64,000 nucleotides of DNA from contig NC_053490.1 in NCBI RefSeq assembly GCF_905171775.1, positions 17,511,752-17,575,751 of the forward strand, written 5' to 3'. Under the pieces are notes generated by a model. The model worked only from the letters and a program-made list of their open reading frames with translations. It did no database searches and had not been told where the DNA came from. Shown here piece by piece: positions 43,302-52,963 of the stretch (within the stretch, counting starts at the first letter, position 1; each line of letters begins with the position of its first letter). The DNA comes from Rana temporaria (Eukaryota > Chordata > Amphibia > Anura > Ranidae). The translations under genes and the position numbers were made by a program.

Positions 43302-45604
43302 GTACCCTCCCTCTTAAGGCCCCTCCCCCTCCCCAGCCTGGAGCCAGGGCTAAAGGGGAATCCCAGAAGAAACCTCTTTAACAAATGGGGCGCAAAGATC
43401 TCAGATGCAGAAATCCAAGACGCCTCCTCAGGACCAAATCCTCTCCAAAGCACAAGGTACTGAAGAATGCCTCTGCAGAGACGAGAATCCAGAACTTGAG
43501 TATCCTCATTGACCAGAACCGAAGTAGGGACAGGAGGAGAGGATTTATTGAGGACCAAAGGCCTTTTAGGAATAAGTAAGGGCATGAGAGGGTCAACAGG
43601 AATCCGAGGAGGATCAAGCAGACCCTTAAAGATGAACTGGGGATTAAGCACAAGACCATCAGACTGGGCAGAGATCAGAGGAACCCTGAAGTCAGGTTGG
43701 TTAGAAGGTAACAGGGCACAGGAGTCAAGCTGGATAGCAGGGAAATCAGCAGAATGCAGAGAGCCCTGAAAACAAGGTAGAAAACCCCATTTAGCCGAAT
43801 GAGGCAATCTATCCAAAGGATGGATTGAGCCCCTTAGACAGGTTGCAGGAGGGCCTGAACAAGAAAAGGTAGGAGGCTCACTGGGCATGGGCTGACCTGG
43901 CATAGCTGATGCAGAGGCCGATTGAATAGCATATTCAGGTGTAGTGATTACCCGAATAGCATCACAAGGCGTAGTGACTGCAGAACTCGCAGACAAGTTA
44001 GCCTGGCTGTGCGTTTTAGGGACAGTCAACGGTAAACTGGAGTGAATGATCGGCTCAGGTTCACAGACGGGCTCCTCATCCAGAGTACTACATTGGCTAG
44101 AAAGTGCATCAGCCTGACTATTGCAGGACACATTCCGGACACCACTACATGTGGTAGGACGAGCAAAAGATTCTGGAATGGTGGCAACAGGAAGTTTCTC
44201 TTTTGGGGCAACCTTGGGTAGGCAAGATGTGGAACAGGAGGGACCCCAAGCCAGGATCTGTCCGGCAGTCCAGTCAATGTGAGGAGAATGGAGTCTTAAC
44301 CAAGGAAGACCCAAAACGATAGGAGCTGAGGTCTTAGTTAGAACAAGGAAGGATATCCACTCCTGGTGAAGTGTGCCTACTGACATCTTAACAGGGACTG
44401 TCTGGAAGCGAATAGGACCCCCCGGGAGAACCGTGCCATCAATCGCCGAGACCACCAATGGTGTGGTGAGGGGCAAAAGGGTAAGTCTCATGGACGATGC
44501 GATTTCCCAGTCTATGAAATTGCCAGCGGCTCCGGAATCCAGATATGCCGAGACCGAATGAGAAGAAGCACCAAAATGAAAGGACACAGGAAGAAAAAGA
44601 CGAGAAGGTGAAGGAGATATTTCTGGATCCAATACTCCACCTTCCAGATGTATTGAACCCGAGCGTTTCTCGAGGCGAAGAGGGCAAGTGTCACGAAAAT
44701 GACTTTTGCCCCCACAGTATAGACACAGGCCTAGAGTTCTGCGCCTGGCACGTTCCTCAGGGGATAGTCTGGTCCGACCCAGCTGCATGGGTTCCTCAGT
44801 TGGCAAGGAATGCTCCACGGGTCGAAGAGAGGGGAGCTCAGGCTGACTAAGGGCCAAGGGATGTTGGCGTCGCTTTTCTAGGGTCCTTTCCTGAAAGCGA
44901 ATATCGATCTGATTACACAAGGAGATCACTCCGTCCAGATCAGTGGGGATGGTTCTTCCTGCTAGTTCATCCTTCACTCTATCAGATAGGCCATGCAAAA
45001 AGGTTGCGACTAAGGCCTCATTGTTCCAACTCAGTTCAGCTGAGTGGATACGGAACTGAAGAGAATATTGTCCCACTGAACGGGATTCTTGGCGGAGACG
45101 TAAAAGGGCGCTGGCTGCTGAAGAGACACGAGCCGGTTCTTCAAAGATATTCCGAAAAAGTTTCAAGAAAACAGGCAGGCTAGAAACCACTGGATCATTC
45201 AATTCCCAAAGAGGGGCAGCCCAGGCTAAGGCTTCCCCGGAAAGGAGAGATATGATATAGGCTATCTTGGCCCGATCAGACAAGAAGTACTGGGGCAGGA
45301 GCTCAAAATGAATAGTGCATTGGCTAAGGAATCCCCTGCAGGCTTTGGAATCTCCAGAAAAACGGATTGGAGGTGATAACTTCAGTGAATGCGACTCTGC
45401 GACTGGTGCAACAGGTGCAGCTGCTGGTTGTACTTGGGGTTGCGGATTCGGGGTTCCCAGCGAGGTCTGAAGCTGATCAAAGCGGGAAGCCAGATCCTGA
45501 AGGAAACGCATCACCTGATCCTGATTAGCTTCATGCGTCTCGAGTCTGCGAACAATGCACTGTAATGGATCATCTGCGGGGAGCGGCATGTCGGCCGGAT
45601 TCAT
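43265..45604 (-). CDS. Gag-protease-chromodomain polyprotein of the Gypsy element (779 aa)
   Basis: One uninterrupted frame starting 12 bases after the 5' LTR. Residues ~75-245 are a Ty3/Gypsy Gag (capsid-like, e.g. IRFSGDSKACRGFLSQC, SLLSGEALAWA). A CCHC zinc knuckle CLYCGGKSHFRDTC is at 294-307. A retropepsin follows with catalytic DSGAAG at 356-361 and IVLGLPWL at 429-436. Where RT should begin (after KEKLPVATIPES, ~468-479) the sequence changes to a ~220-residue Ser/Pro-rich spacer without known motifs. Residues ~702-745 are a chromodomain (DSRLCRGILQYLVLWRGF, EEASW), normally the C-terminal tail of integrase. The protein could form particles, process itself and perhaps bind chromatin, but cannot copy or integrate itself. 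Coding by frame, motifs and LTR youth. Confidence 0.85.
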   Translation of the reverse strand: MNPADMPLPADDPLQCIVRRLETHEANQDQVMRFLQDLASRFDQLQTSLGTPNPQPQVQPAAAPVAPVAESHSLKLSPPIRFSGDSKACRGFLSQCTIHFELLPQYFLSDRAKIAYIISLLSGEALAWAAPLWELNDPVVSSLPVFLKLFRNIFEEPARVSSAASALLRLRQESRSVGQYSLQFRIHSAELSWNNEALVATFLHGLSDRVKDELAGRTIPTDLDGVISLCNQIDIRFQERTLEKRRQHPLALSQPELPSLRPVEHSLPTEEPMQLGRTRLSPEERARRRTLGLCLYCGGKSHFRDTCPLRLEKRSGSIHLEGGVLDPEISPSPSRLFLPVSFHFGASSHSVSAYLDSGAAGNFIDWEIASSMRLTLLPLTTPLVVSAIDGTVLPGGPIRFQTVPVKMSVGTLHQEWISFLVLTKTSAPIVLGLPWLRLHSPHIDWTAGQILAWGPSCSTSCLPKVAPKEKLPVATIPESFARPTTCSGVRNVSCNSQADALSSQCSTLDEEPVCEPEPIIHSSLPLTVPKTHSQANLSASSAVTTPCDAIRVITTPEYAIQSASASAMPGQPMPSEPPTFSCSGPPATCLRGSIHPLDRLPHSAKWGFLPCFQGSLHSADFPAIQLDSCALLPSNQPDFRVPLISAQSDGLVLNPQFIFKGLLDPPRIPVDPLMPLLIPKRPLVLNKSSPPVPTSVLVNEDTQVLDSRLCRGILQYLVLWRGFGPEEASWISASEIFAPHLLKRFLLGFPFSPGSRLGRGRGLKREGTVMNMQQACLLT
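43302..43316 (-). promoter_or_regulatory. Polypurine tract
   Basis: The minus strand reads aagagggagggtac directly before the 3' LTR, the expected plus-strand priming site. It also encodes KREGT in the Gag-chromodomain ORF. Confidence 0.65.
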
Positions 45605-45616
45605 GGCTGTTCAAAC
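45605..45616 (-). promoter_or_regulatory. Putative self-priming binding site next to the 5' LTR
   Basis: Only 12 bases (gtttgaacagcc) separate the LTR from the Gag ATG, and they do not resemble a tRNA 3' end. Nine of them (ttgaacagc) are complementary to gctgttcaa at the predicted RNA 5' end (46087-46079). Tf1/sushi-type chromoviruses are known to prime from the 5' end of their own RNA. Inference from sequence only. Confidence 0.55.
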
Positions 45617-46251
45617 TGTCAGGTCACCCGTAGCCAGGTGACAAGTGCACCCCGTAGGGGTCAGGGATGCACCACAGGGTGGTGAATCCTATGGCCGACT
45701 GCTGCTAGCAGAGACGAAGCGTGAACCTAAGATCACCCAGGGCGCGGAGTCTAAGACCCAGTATTGTATTCACCAGAGCCTTTGATGGTAAGGATGGTCT
45801 TGGCCGCTACTGGGTCCAGGTCGCATCCCCGAGATTCCTCAAGTCACACTCCGCAGGGAGAAGGGGGAAGCAGCCAGCAGAACAAACAGTGGTGATGGAC
45901 AGGCCGAGGTCAGGGCAACAGGCAGACAAGGATAACCATGGAACATGCAAATAGTCAGGGGCACAGGCAGACAGGGAAGTCGGGGACAAGCCAAAACGGT
46001 ACACGGAAGATGATCGTAGCACTCTGCAACCAGGAACTAGCAATACACTGCAGACAGGAACTGAGCATTGGAACACTGTTGAACAGCACTGCAGACCTGT
46101 AGAGCAAAGGTTAATATAGGCTTCCTGGGATGGACTAGGGTGGAGCCATACAGGAAGAGGAAGTGATAAAAAGGGGAACCAGAGCAGGATCAGCCTCTAA
46201 TTAACACATGGAGATCAGGTAAGCAGACAGGCTTGTTGCATATTCATGACA
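45617..46251 (-). mobile_element. Gypsy 5' LTR
   Basis: 635 bases, the same as the 3' LTR except for one base. It holds the promoter for the element. Confidence 0.9.
46112..46118 (-). promoter_or_regulatory. Probable TATA box in the Gypsy 5' LTR
   Basis: The minus strand reads TATATTA. About 31 bases downstream is tgctgttcaac (46088-46078), a plausible transcript start. The same motif occurs in the 3' LTR at 43162-43168. Its position is what makes the self-priming reading below fit. Confidence 0.55.
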
Positions 46252-46256
46252 CCCCA

Positions 46257-46440
46257 TTAGTACTGCTCCCGCTAGTACAGATCTCCCCACCAATACAGTT
46301 CTACCCACCAGTTTAGGTCACCCTCCACAGCACAGCTCCTCCCAGAACAGATATCCCAACCAGTACAGATCTCCTCCCCCAGTACAGATTCCCCCCCCCC
46401 CCCCCGTAATAAGCGCCTCCCTCAGTATAGATTTCCCCCA
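46257..46440 (+). repeat. C-rich minisatellite, right part
   Basis: Continuation of 42240-42661, with ccagtacagatctcc units and a C run at 46391-46406. Confidence 0.7.
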
Positions 46441-46635
46441 AAAGTCATTTAAAACTGCTTGCGGCTTTAATGTAAGGTCTGGTCCCTGCAATATGGATGG
46501 AAATCATTGAGAAAAATAGCATTGGTTTCCCTGCCCCCCTCCCCCAGGTCAATATCAGCCCCTTTGGCCCTATGTACTTTGAACAGCAATATACAGGCGG
46601 TGAAAACAAGACAGGGACTGTAGGTTTGTTGTTAA

Positions 46636-47411
46636 AGGAGTTGTAAAGGAAAACATTTTTTTTGCTGAAATGACTGTTTACAGGGTATAGAGACATAACA
46701 GTTAACTGATTCCTTTTAAAAATGATTAAAAATAGATAAAAATCAATCATATAATGTGCCTGCAGTTTCAGTTTCGCTTTTCATCTAGTTTAATGCTTCT
46801 GTGAAGGACAGAGACACAAAGCCAATACAGGGCAGAGTTTGTTTTTAAAATAAAACTGATTGGTTCTGAGGGGTTTTAGACACACTGTAATCACACCTTC
46901 TTGATTAGAGACCACAGAGAGAAAGCTCCCAGTACTTTTTTCATAAGGAAACAGACAACCAGGAAGTGTGCAGAACAGAGAAGGATTACAGCAAAAACGA
47001 ACAATGAGGACATGAAACCAGGACTGCATTAGGGTAAAGGAAGCTATTTAGCTAAAAAAAAGAATTTCCTTTAGTGACCCTTTGCCCAGGTTCACACTGG
47101 GTACGATTTGCTTCCATTTGAGATGCGATTTCACATGTGAAATCGCATCTCAAATTGGCGGCATTTGTTGGCAATTACACCGTCCTAATCTGTGCGACGC
47201 TGCATCTGCGGCGCTGCACCGATTTCAAAAAGTAGTTCCTGTACTACTTTTTGCAATTTCGGGCCGCGATTTACATTGACATCTGTGCAGAAACCTGCAC
47301 AGATGTCTCTTAAATCGCGGCCGAAATCGGGACTGTCAGCGGGAGTGAAGCCGTGCGAGTTCAGCTGAACTCGCACGGCTTCACTCCCGCAGCCCAGTGT
47401 GAACCAGGGCT
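46636..47411. mobile_element. TTAA-target MITE, copy 3, with nested MITE
   Basis: Left TTAA at 46632-46635; terminus AGGAGTTGTAAAGG. The right end tttagtgaccct reaches 47081, and its TTAA is completed only after the nested element (47412-47415). Same orientation as 9986-10442. Confidence 0.75.
47084..47410. mobile_element. Harbinger-like MITE (GGTTCACACTGGG family)
   Basis: Starts GCCCAGGTTCACACTGGG and ends cccagtgtgaaccagggc, flanked by TTT (47081-47083, 47411-47413). Inner hairpins: gatgcgatttcacatgtg with its complement, and ggagtgaagccgtgcgag with its complement. Confidence 0.85.
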
Positions 47412-47630
47412 TTAAGTAGAATCTGTTTGTAATTTTGAACTTGTACTTTTTTAAAGTGTAGCTCCAGCCAAAAAATCTATTTTTAAGCTTTTCTGAAAAC
47501 ATAGAGAAGGGTTATCCCCCCTGTAAACATTTGTTTTGTTGTCTGTGCGCATCTGTTCAGAAGATTGCACCTCACTTTCTGTCCCAATGACAAATGTTTT
47601 TTTTATTTTTTATTTTTTTTACTGAAACAT

Positions 47631-47940
47631 ATGAGAACAACAGCAATTGTATTCACATAGCTTTAGGTGCACACTGTGCAGAGGACACAGTACACCAAGT
47701 GAAAATACTGGCTGATCAGTCATTGCCTGTGGTATTAATATGAGAACACCAGCAAATGTATTGACGTAGCTTTAGGTGCACACTGTGCAGAGAACACAGT
47801 ACACCAAGTGAAAATACTTGCTGATCAGCCACTGCCTGTGGTATTAATATGAGAACAACAGCAATTGTATACACGTAGCTTTAGGTGCACACTGTGCAGA
47901 GGACACAGTACACCAAGTGAAAATACTGCAGCTAGCACAA
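47631..47940 (+). repeat. 109-bp tandem repeat, nearly three units
   Basis: Units start with atgagaacaacagcaa at 47631, 47740 and 47849, an exact 109-base period. Each carries gctttaggtgcacactgtgc and acaccaagtgaaaatact. The third unit ends early, near 47930. Confidence 0.85.
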
Positions 47941-48199
47941 TCACCTGCCTGCCTGTCAGTATATTAGGACGAGTGCATCTAGCTAAACTCAATACAGTGT
48001 ATAAATATATATACAGTACAACACCTGGGATGCATATATATCCTCTACACACTGTAACTCTGACTAGCCTGCTTGCCTGCCTGCTCTATCTAACTCAAAA
48101 AAATGACACTCTCTCTCTGTCCTAACCACTGCAACACACTACACAAGGCCGACTTCAAGGCGGCCTTATATAGTGTGGGGCGTGTACTAAACCCCCCTG

Positions 48200-48244
48200 A
48201 GCCATAATTGGCCAAAGCCACCCTGGCTTTGGCCAATTATGGCT
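48200..48244. repeat. Perfect 21-bp palindrome with 3-base loop
   Basis: agccataattggccaaagcc+a (48200-48220) faces its exact complement (48224-48244) around ccc. Confidence 0.9.
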
Positions 48245-48445
48245 CTCTGTTTTTTGCGCGCTGTGATTGGCCAAAGCATGCGGGTCATAGTGCATGCTTG
48301 GCCAATCATCAGCCAGCAATGCACTGCGATGCCGCAGTGAATTATGGGCCATGACACGCCACTCGAATTTTGCACGAATGGCCCATAACGTTCGTAATTC
48401 GACGAACGAGCGAACATACTCGAACACAAAGCTCATCCCTAGTGA

Positions 48446-48545
48446 TGACAGATAGGGATAACAGATAGGGACAACGAATAGGGATAGGGATGACAGATAG
48501 GGACAATGGGTATACATGGCAGAAAAGGATGACAGATAAGGATGA
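48446..48545 (+). repeat. Short minisatellite, gacagataggga core
   Basis: About seven imperfect units of gatgacagatagggataac type, directly beside the hAT-like right end. Confidence 0.7.
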
Positions 48546-49413
48546 CATTTTATTGTTGGGTTTGTTCTCTGTGCTGTAGATGTATCTGTTGTCTGGTTGT
48601 TCTGTGTCTCGTTATCTCCAGTTGGATGTTGGGCTCTGTGTCCTCCTCCTGAGGCCCCCGATCTAACGCCAGCTCCGCTCTTCATACACACAGCCTCCAT
48701 CACACGCTGAGACACCATCTGCTGCCATCACACCAGAGGATTCTCTACAAGTCACATTGTAAGGGCAGAAGAAGTGATAATTGATAAGAATCAGACTAAA
48801 CTTTGAGAAATGATGTGTCGGATTTGTGTTATCACAGAGCTAAGAAGAGCTGCACCTAGAGATTCACCTTCTGAAAATGCCAGGTGCCTGGCGGTCTTCT
48901 CAGTACTTCCAGTCACTGACCTGGAACAAGCCTGTAACAAGCAAAGACAGATGGAAGCAGAACCGTTTTTAAGGCAGGGCAAAAGGGGCAGCTGCCATGG
49001 ACATCATCATTGTTGTGGGGCCCAACGCAGCTGCCTCCTACTTGCCAACTATTTCAGTTTAAATTTGCTTATCCCTTGAAGTTTTAGTCCTGTGCTGTGT
49101 CCCGATATCTCAGTGTAAAGTTCTGTTGCTGCTGTCCATCTCTGCCCTATTGTCATGTACAGATGACTCACCTGCAGACCCTTTGTTTACATGTAATAAA
49201 TAACCTGCATTGATAGGTAAATAGCGGCGGCATTAATATGTAAATTATCGTGGACCAAGGCATTGATATGTAACGACATTCATATGAATATCATGTCCCC
49301 CTGAGGTCATATCCACCATCACTTCTGCTAAATGCTGCCCACTGGGGAGGTAAAGGGGCATGCTTGAAAGTCATCAGCCTGTTCTGCAAAGGTAAGCAAA
49401 TTGGAGGTGGAAC
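48546..49413. other. Non-coding, nothing recognised
   Basis: No TIR, tandem repeat or coding motif seen; ORFs here are short and lack recognisable domains. Confidence 0.3.
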
Positions 49414-49904
49414 CTTGACTATGGTATAAATACATTAACCCCTTATCTGCTAAGACCCACATTTTTACTTAACCTTTACCTTAATAAATAACTGACACCA
49501 CTACTGTAATCTTTGGAGTAAAAACTGGCCGTAGCAGCCTCCATTTATTTTAAATAACCTTTTAAATATTAAATAACATTAAATAACATTTTCACACATA
49601 ACCTTTATTAGACCTGAGATACAATATTTTTAACCCTGCTGGTGCTGGACTTTGCAGGCACATTAACACACTTGTAACCATTCTAAAACGTTTTATGAGC
49701 ACTGCTGTACCTAACTCTGGTCTTAGGCCTCAAGCCGAAAAACTGACTCAAAGACGACCAACTGACCGCAGTGCCCCCATTAACCACTTGTCAGCTACAC
49801 CTTGGTAGACTGGACTAACAGCCCCTTCAGAACCCATACCACCTCTGGGTAATGGCATCCACTTCAGGGTAATTTCTTCTCCTGCAAAGTCCAAAACACC
49901 CGCC
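49414..49904 (-). repeat. Ngaro split direct repeat B2
   Basis: Matches 50224-50704 apart from a 10-base duplication (attaaataac) near 49575 and one base. Forms the 3' end of the element. Confidence 0.85.
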
Positions 49905-50050
49905 GCCGCCACGACATCATGAGTTCGTACCTGTGTGGAAAAACAAAAACCAGGAAAGCACCCAAACCGCCAACACCCTATCACATACCCTTACATCCCA
50001 ATATACCAATAGCCCCCTTTAAAATACCCAACAAAGGGAGGGTGGGTGGG

Positions 50051-50225
50051 AAAATTCTCCCCTCGTGTGTTACCCGGGAAGCGTGGGAGGGGAAATATAT
50101 AACCTCCCTCCCACTGCTCTCCTTCCTTACTGAGCCCTCCCCCCGGCCAGAGCAGGGCTTTTCTTTAACCCTGTCATGGCCGGCCCTCCGCCTATGTCCT
50201 GCTGCTCTTTGCTCCGGGCCTCTCT
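50051..50225 (-). repeat. Ngaro split direct repeat A2
   Basis: Matches 56118-56292 with one difference (c at 50214, t at 56281). It abuts B1 directly. Confidence 0.85.
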
Positions 50226-50704
50226 TGACTATGGTATAAATACATTAACCCCTTATCTGCTAAGACCCACATTTTTACTCAACCTTTACCTTAATAAATA
50301 ACTGACACCACTACTGTAATCTTTGGAGTAAAAACTGGCCGTAGCAGCCTCCATTTATTTTAAATAACCTTTTAAATATTAAATAACATTTTCACACATA
50401 ACCTTTATTAGACCTGAGATACAATATTTTTAACCCTGCTGGTGCTGGACTTTGCAGGCACATTAACACACTTGTAACCATTCTAAAACGTTTTATGAGC
50501 ACTGCTGTACCTAACTCTGGTCTTAGGCCTCAAGCCGAAAAACTGACTCAAAGACGACCAACTGACCGCAGTGCCCCCATTAACCACTTGTCAGCTACAC
50601 CTTGGTAGACTGGACTAACAGCCCCTTCAGAACCCATACCACCTCTGGGTAATGGCATCCACTTCAGGGTAATTTCTTCTCCTGCAAAGTCCAAAACACC
50701 CGCC
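50224..50704 (-). repeat. Ngaro split direct repeat B1
   Basis: Matches 49414-49904. Begins 23 bases after the SGNH ORF stop codon. Both B copies keep the same ~50-codon minus frame open (AGVLDFAGEEITLKW...). Confidence 0.85.
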
Positions 50705-50726
50705 ACCAGCACCCAAAGGTAACTCC

Positions 50727-51488
50727 TTACCTTTGGGCGCACCTCCACACCCTCAATGCTCGCTGTATCCCGTCCTGTAGGCCCAACACCCACATGTCAA
50801 TCCCCACGTCGGTCAAATGAACTCCATCTCTCAGCTGATACCTCCACGTATCCACCTCCAACTCAGGGTGTCTAACCACCAACCCGCCGTTCCGAATCAC
50901 AAATTTAGCCACGTCCCGATTAATCTTTCTCCTGGCCCTGTTCACACCTTCCCATGATCTAGCCATCCGCCATGAAGACCTTCCCACAATATCAGACCAT
51001 ATCACTACCGTTTCCGGGTAGGACATGCGAATCCTCAAGAAATCAAACTTGATGTCTCGTGCGACATCCAACATAGAACGCACCCCCAAGTCGTTGCCCC
51101 CCGCATGGATCAACAAAACGTCCGGCGGTCGATCCAAGCGTGCAAACTTGTGCACTTCCGGCACCACCCTGCTCCACAACATCCCCGGGAATCCCAACCA
51201 CCGCACCATCGCTTCCTGTCTTGGGACCCCCAGTTGGCGACCGTTCGGCCGCATATCCGCTCTCGCAGCCCCCCTACGCACGAAGGAGTGGCCCATTATC
51301 CATACCAGTCCCTGTCCCGCACCTGAAAGACAGCAAGTAAGAAATCCATCACCACAAGCCCATCGGGAGACGCTCCCATCCCCGACTACCAACATGTTCC
51401 CTTTACCAAAAAACCCCGATCCACTCCCCATCCCCCTTGGAGGTGGCCTAACCTTAACTTTCCCTGGACCTCTATTTTGTTGCACCAC
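50727..51488 (-). CDS. SGNH/GDSL-type hydrolase of the Ngaro element (253 aa)
   Basis: An open frame overlapping the recombinase frame by 17 bases. Hydrolase motifs are in order: IMGHSFV at residues 64-70 with the nucleophile Ser68 (GHS in place of GDS), HAGGNDLG at 128-135 with Asn132, and RDGVHLTDVG at 220-229 with Asp221 and His224. Family members cleave esters (lipases, acetyl-esterases); the substrate in Ngaro elements is unknown. The first 60 residues are a Gly/Pro-rich lead without motif. Hydrolase ORFs in this position are known from vertebrate Ngaro elements. It is the one frame of this copy without a stop or frameshift. No signal peptide or membrane segment is evident. Confidence 0.8.
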   Translation of the reverse strand: MVQQNRGPGKVKVRPPPRGMGSGSGFFGKGNMLVVGDGSVSRWACGDGFLTCCLSGAGQGLVWIMGHSFVRRGAARADMRPNGRQLGVPRQEAMVRWLGFPGMLWSRVVPEVHKFARLDRPPDVLLIHAGGNDLGVRSMLDVARDIKFDFLRIRMSYPETVVIWSDIVGRSSWRMARSWEGVNRARRKINRDVAKFVIRNGGLVVRHPELEVDTWRYQLRDGVHLTDVGIDMWVLGLQDGIQRALRVWRCAQR

Positions 51489-52416
51489 CGCTCACCCCTA
51501 ATTCTACCATGAGCTGAGGTCTGACATATAACCGAAACCTCCTCGACTCCCATCTCCCAATCCTTTTCACCAATTCATCGTCCAAGCCACAACGTACTGC
51601 TTCTGTCGCGGCCCCAATCCGAAAGGAATGCGCCGAGAACTCCTGAGCCGCCAGGCCCAATGCCCCCAGACACCGTCTGAACACTGTCACGAATTGATAC
51701 CGCGACAACGCTGTCCCATCCTCGTGCACCAAGAATGATCCACTTAACACTGGCCGTACATCCAAAAATTCCCGCACTACCCTAACCGGGCATAATTCCG
51801 ACCCTTCAATAGGGAAGACTCACACCACTTTACCCTTCCCTTTCTGGTCCGTCTTGGACCGGCGTAGCAACAATGCGACCCCGTCTTGCTTCCACACCAC
51901 ATCCTCAGCTAACATGCCACCCTGCACCGTCTTCGAGGGGCTAACCAACTCCCCCACTCGAAAAGCTCCAAAGAATTCCAACGCGAACGCCGCGCGAAAC
52001 AATAACACTTCAAACCGGGACGAACACAATGTCCCCAATTTTCCCATAATACCCCTTAATATTTCAAACGACACAGGGCGCCGGGAATCCGCCTGACGCC
52101 CCTGCTTCCTGTAACCCTTGAGAGCCTGCCGGACACAAAATTCCTTAGTAAAGTCCGGGCGCCCTTGCCACTTAAACAGAAAAGCCAAACCAGCCAACTT
52201 TTTGTCCAACATGGACGGAGAGACCCCGGCCTCCATGTTCCTGACCAAGAAATACAACACCAATCCCTTGACCTCGGGACCGGCCGGGTCCACCTCGGAC
52301 TCCCCAACCAAAGCCTGCCATTCCGCCCACACCTTCTCATACGCCCTCCAGGTGTTCACACTTACCGACCTTCTGATCCAATCGGAGACGATTCCAACGG
52401 AATCCTCCAAAGCCAC
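51472..52416 (-). pseudogene. Tyrosine recombinase of the Ngaro element, one in-frame stop
   Basis: Frame 52416-51820 carries the N-terminal SAM-like domain (SVNTWRAYEKVWAEW) and the first catalytic Arg in FGAFRVGELVSP. A TGA at 51822-51820 follows KGKGKVV. The same frame continues to 51472 with HSFRIGAAT (H-x-x-R) and RIGRWESRRFRLYVRP (Tyr nucleophile). All catalytic residues are present on either side of the stop. It would integrate the circular DNA copy. Two start options exist; MALEDSVGIV is only the first Met after the frameshift from RNase H. Confidence 0.8.
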
Positions 52417-52936
52417 TCCGGACAGGGGACACCTTGCTCCTCTGCCTCTGGCGCCAGCTCCCGGAACCTGTAGCGTCAGCCACTACATTCTCCACCCCCG
52501 GTAAATGCACCGCATATACAAATATGTTCAACTGCAAACAGCGCAGCACCAGGTGCCGTAGCAGCCGAATAACTGGAGGAGAAGACGCCGTAACTCTGTT
52601 GATCACCTGGACCACCCCCATATTGTCACCATGGAACCGCACCTTCCGATCCCGGAAGGCCGCCCCCCACAGTTCTACTGCCAGCACCACCGGAAACAAT
52701 TCCAACAGCACCAAGTTCTTTGTGAACCCCGCCTCCAACCAGGCCTGTGGCCAAAAGCCCGCACTCCATTGCCCTTGAAAATATGCCCCAAAACCTGCGC
52801 CACCGGCCGCATCTGTGAACAACTCCATGTCAAAGTTGCTAACCGGGCCGGACATCCACAAGGCCCTGCCGTTGAAGGAGTCCAAAAAGGAGTGCCATAC
52901 CAACAAATCCTCCCTATGTTCCTTCCCCAGTCGCAC
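52337..52936 (-). pseudogene. RNase H domain of the Ngaro element
   Basis: Contains the DEDD set: FTDAAGGAGFGAYF, LLELFPVVLAVELWG, FHGDNMGVVQVINR, and VENVVADA. An in-frame TAA (52966-52964) separates it from RT in the same frame. After ADA the frame is lost: the DNA near 52470-52430 reads FRELAPEAEEQGVPCPEW in another frame before the recombinase begins in the third, so at least two indels lie here. Confidence 0.8.
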
Positions 52937-52963
52937 ATAGTGCCTGGGCGACCTGACCCCCGC

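Larger units (their letters stand above)
42667..46251 (-). mobile_element. Ty3/Gypsy chromovirus, non-autonomous, recent insertion
   Basis: Two 635-bp direct LTRs (42667-43301 and 45617-46251) differ at one position by my reading (G at 42988, A at 45938, a CpG change). A perfect 5-bp duplication cccca flanks the element (42662-42666, 46252-46256). Between the LTRs is one open frame for Gag, protease and a chromodomain; RT, RNase H and the integrase core are absent. It needs enzymes from a relative to move. It is inserted in a C-rich minisatellite. Confidence 0.9.
47416..48441 (-). mobile_element. hAT-like element (TAGGGATGAGC family), left end lost
   Basis: The right end gctcatcccta (48431-48441) and adjoining sequence match, in reverse, the left part of 57757-59341 (e.g. 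ttggccaatcacagcgcgc). No left terminus or second TSD was found. On the minus strand a TATA-like ctatataaggccgcc (about 48178-48164) follows the ggccaattatgg palindrome, so it may contain a promoter. Confidence 0.55.
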
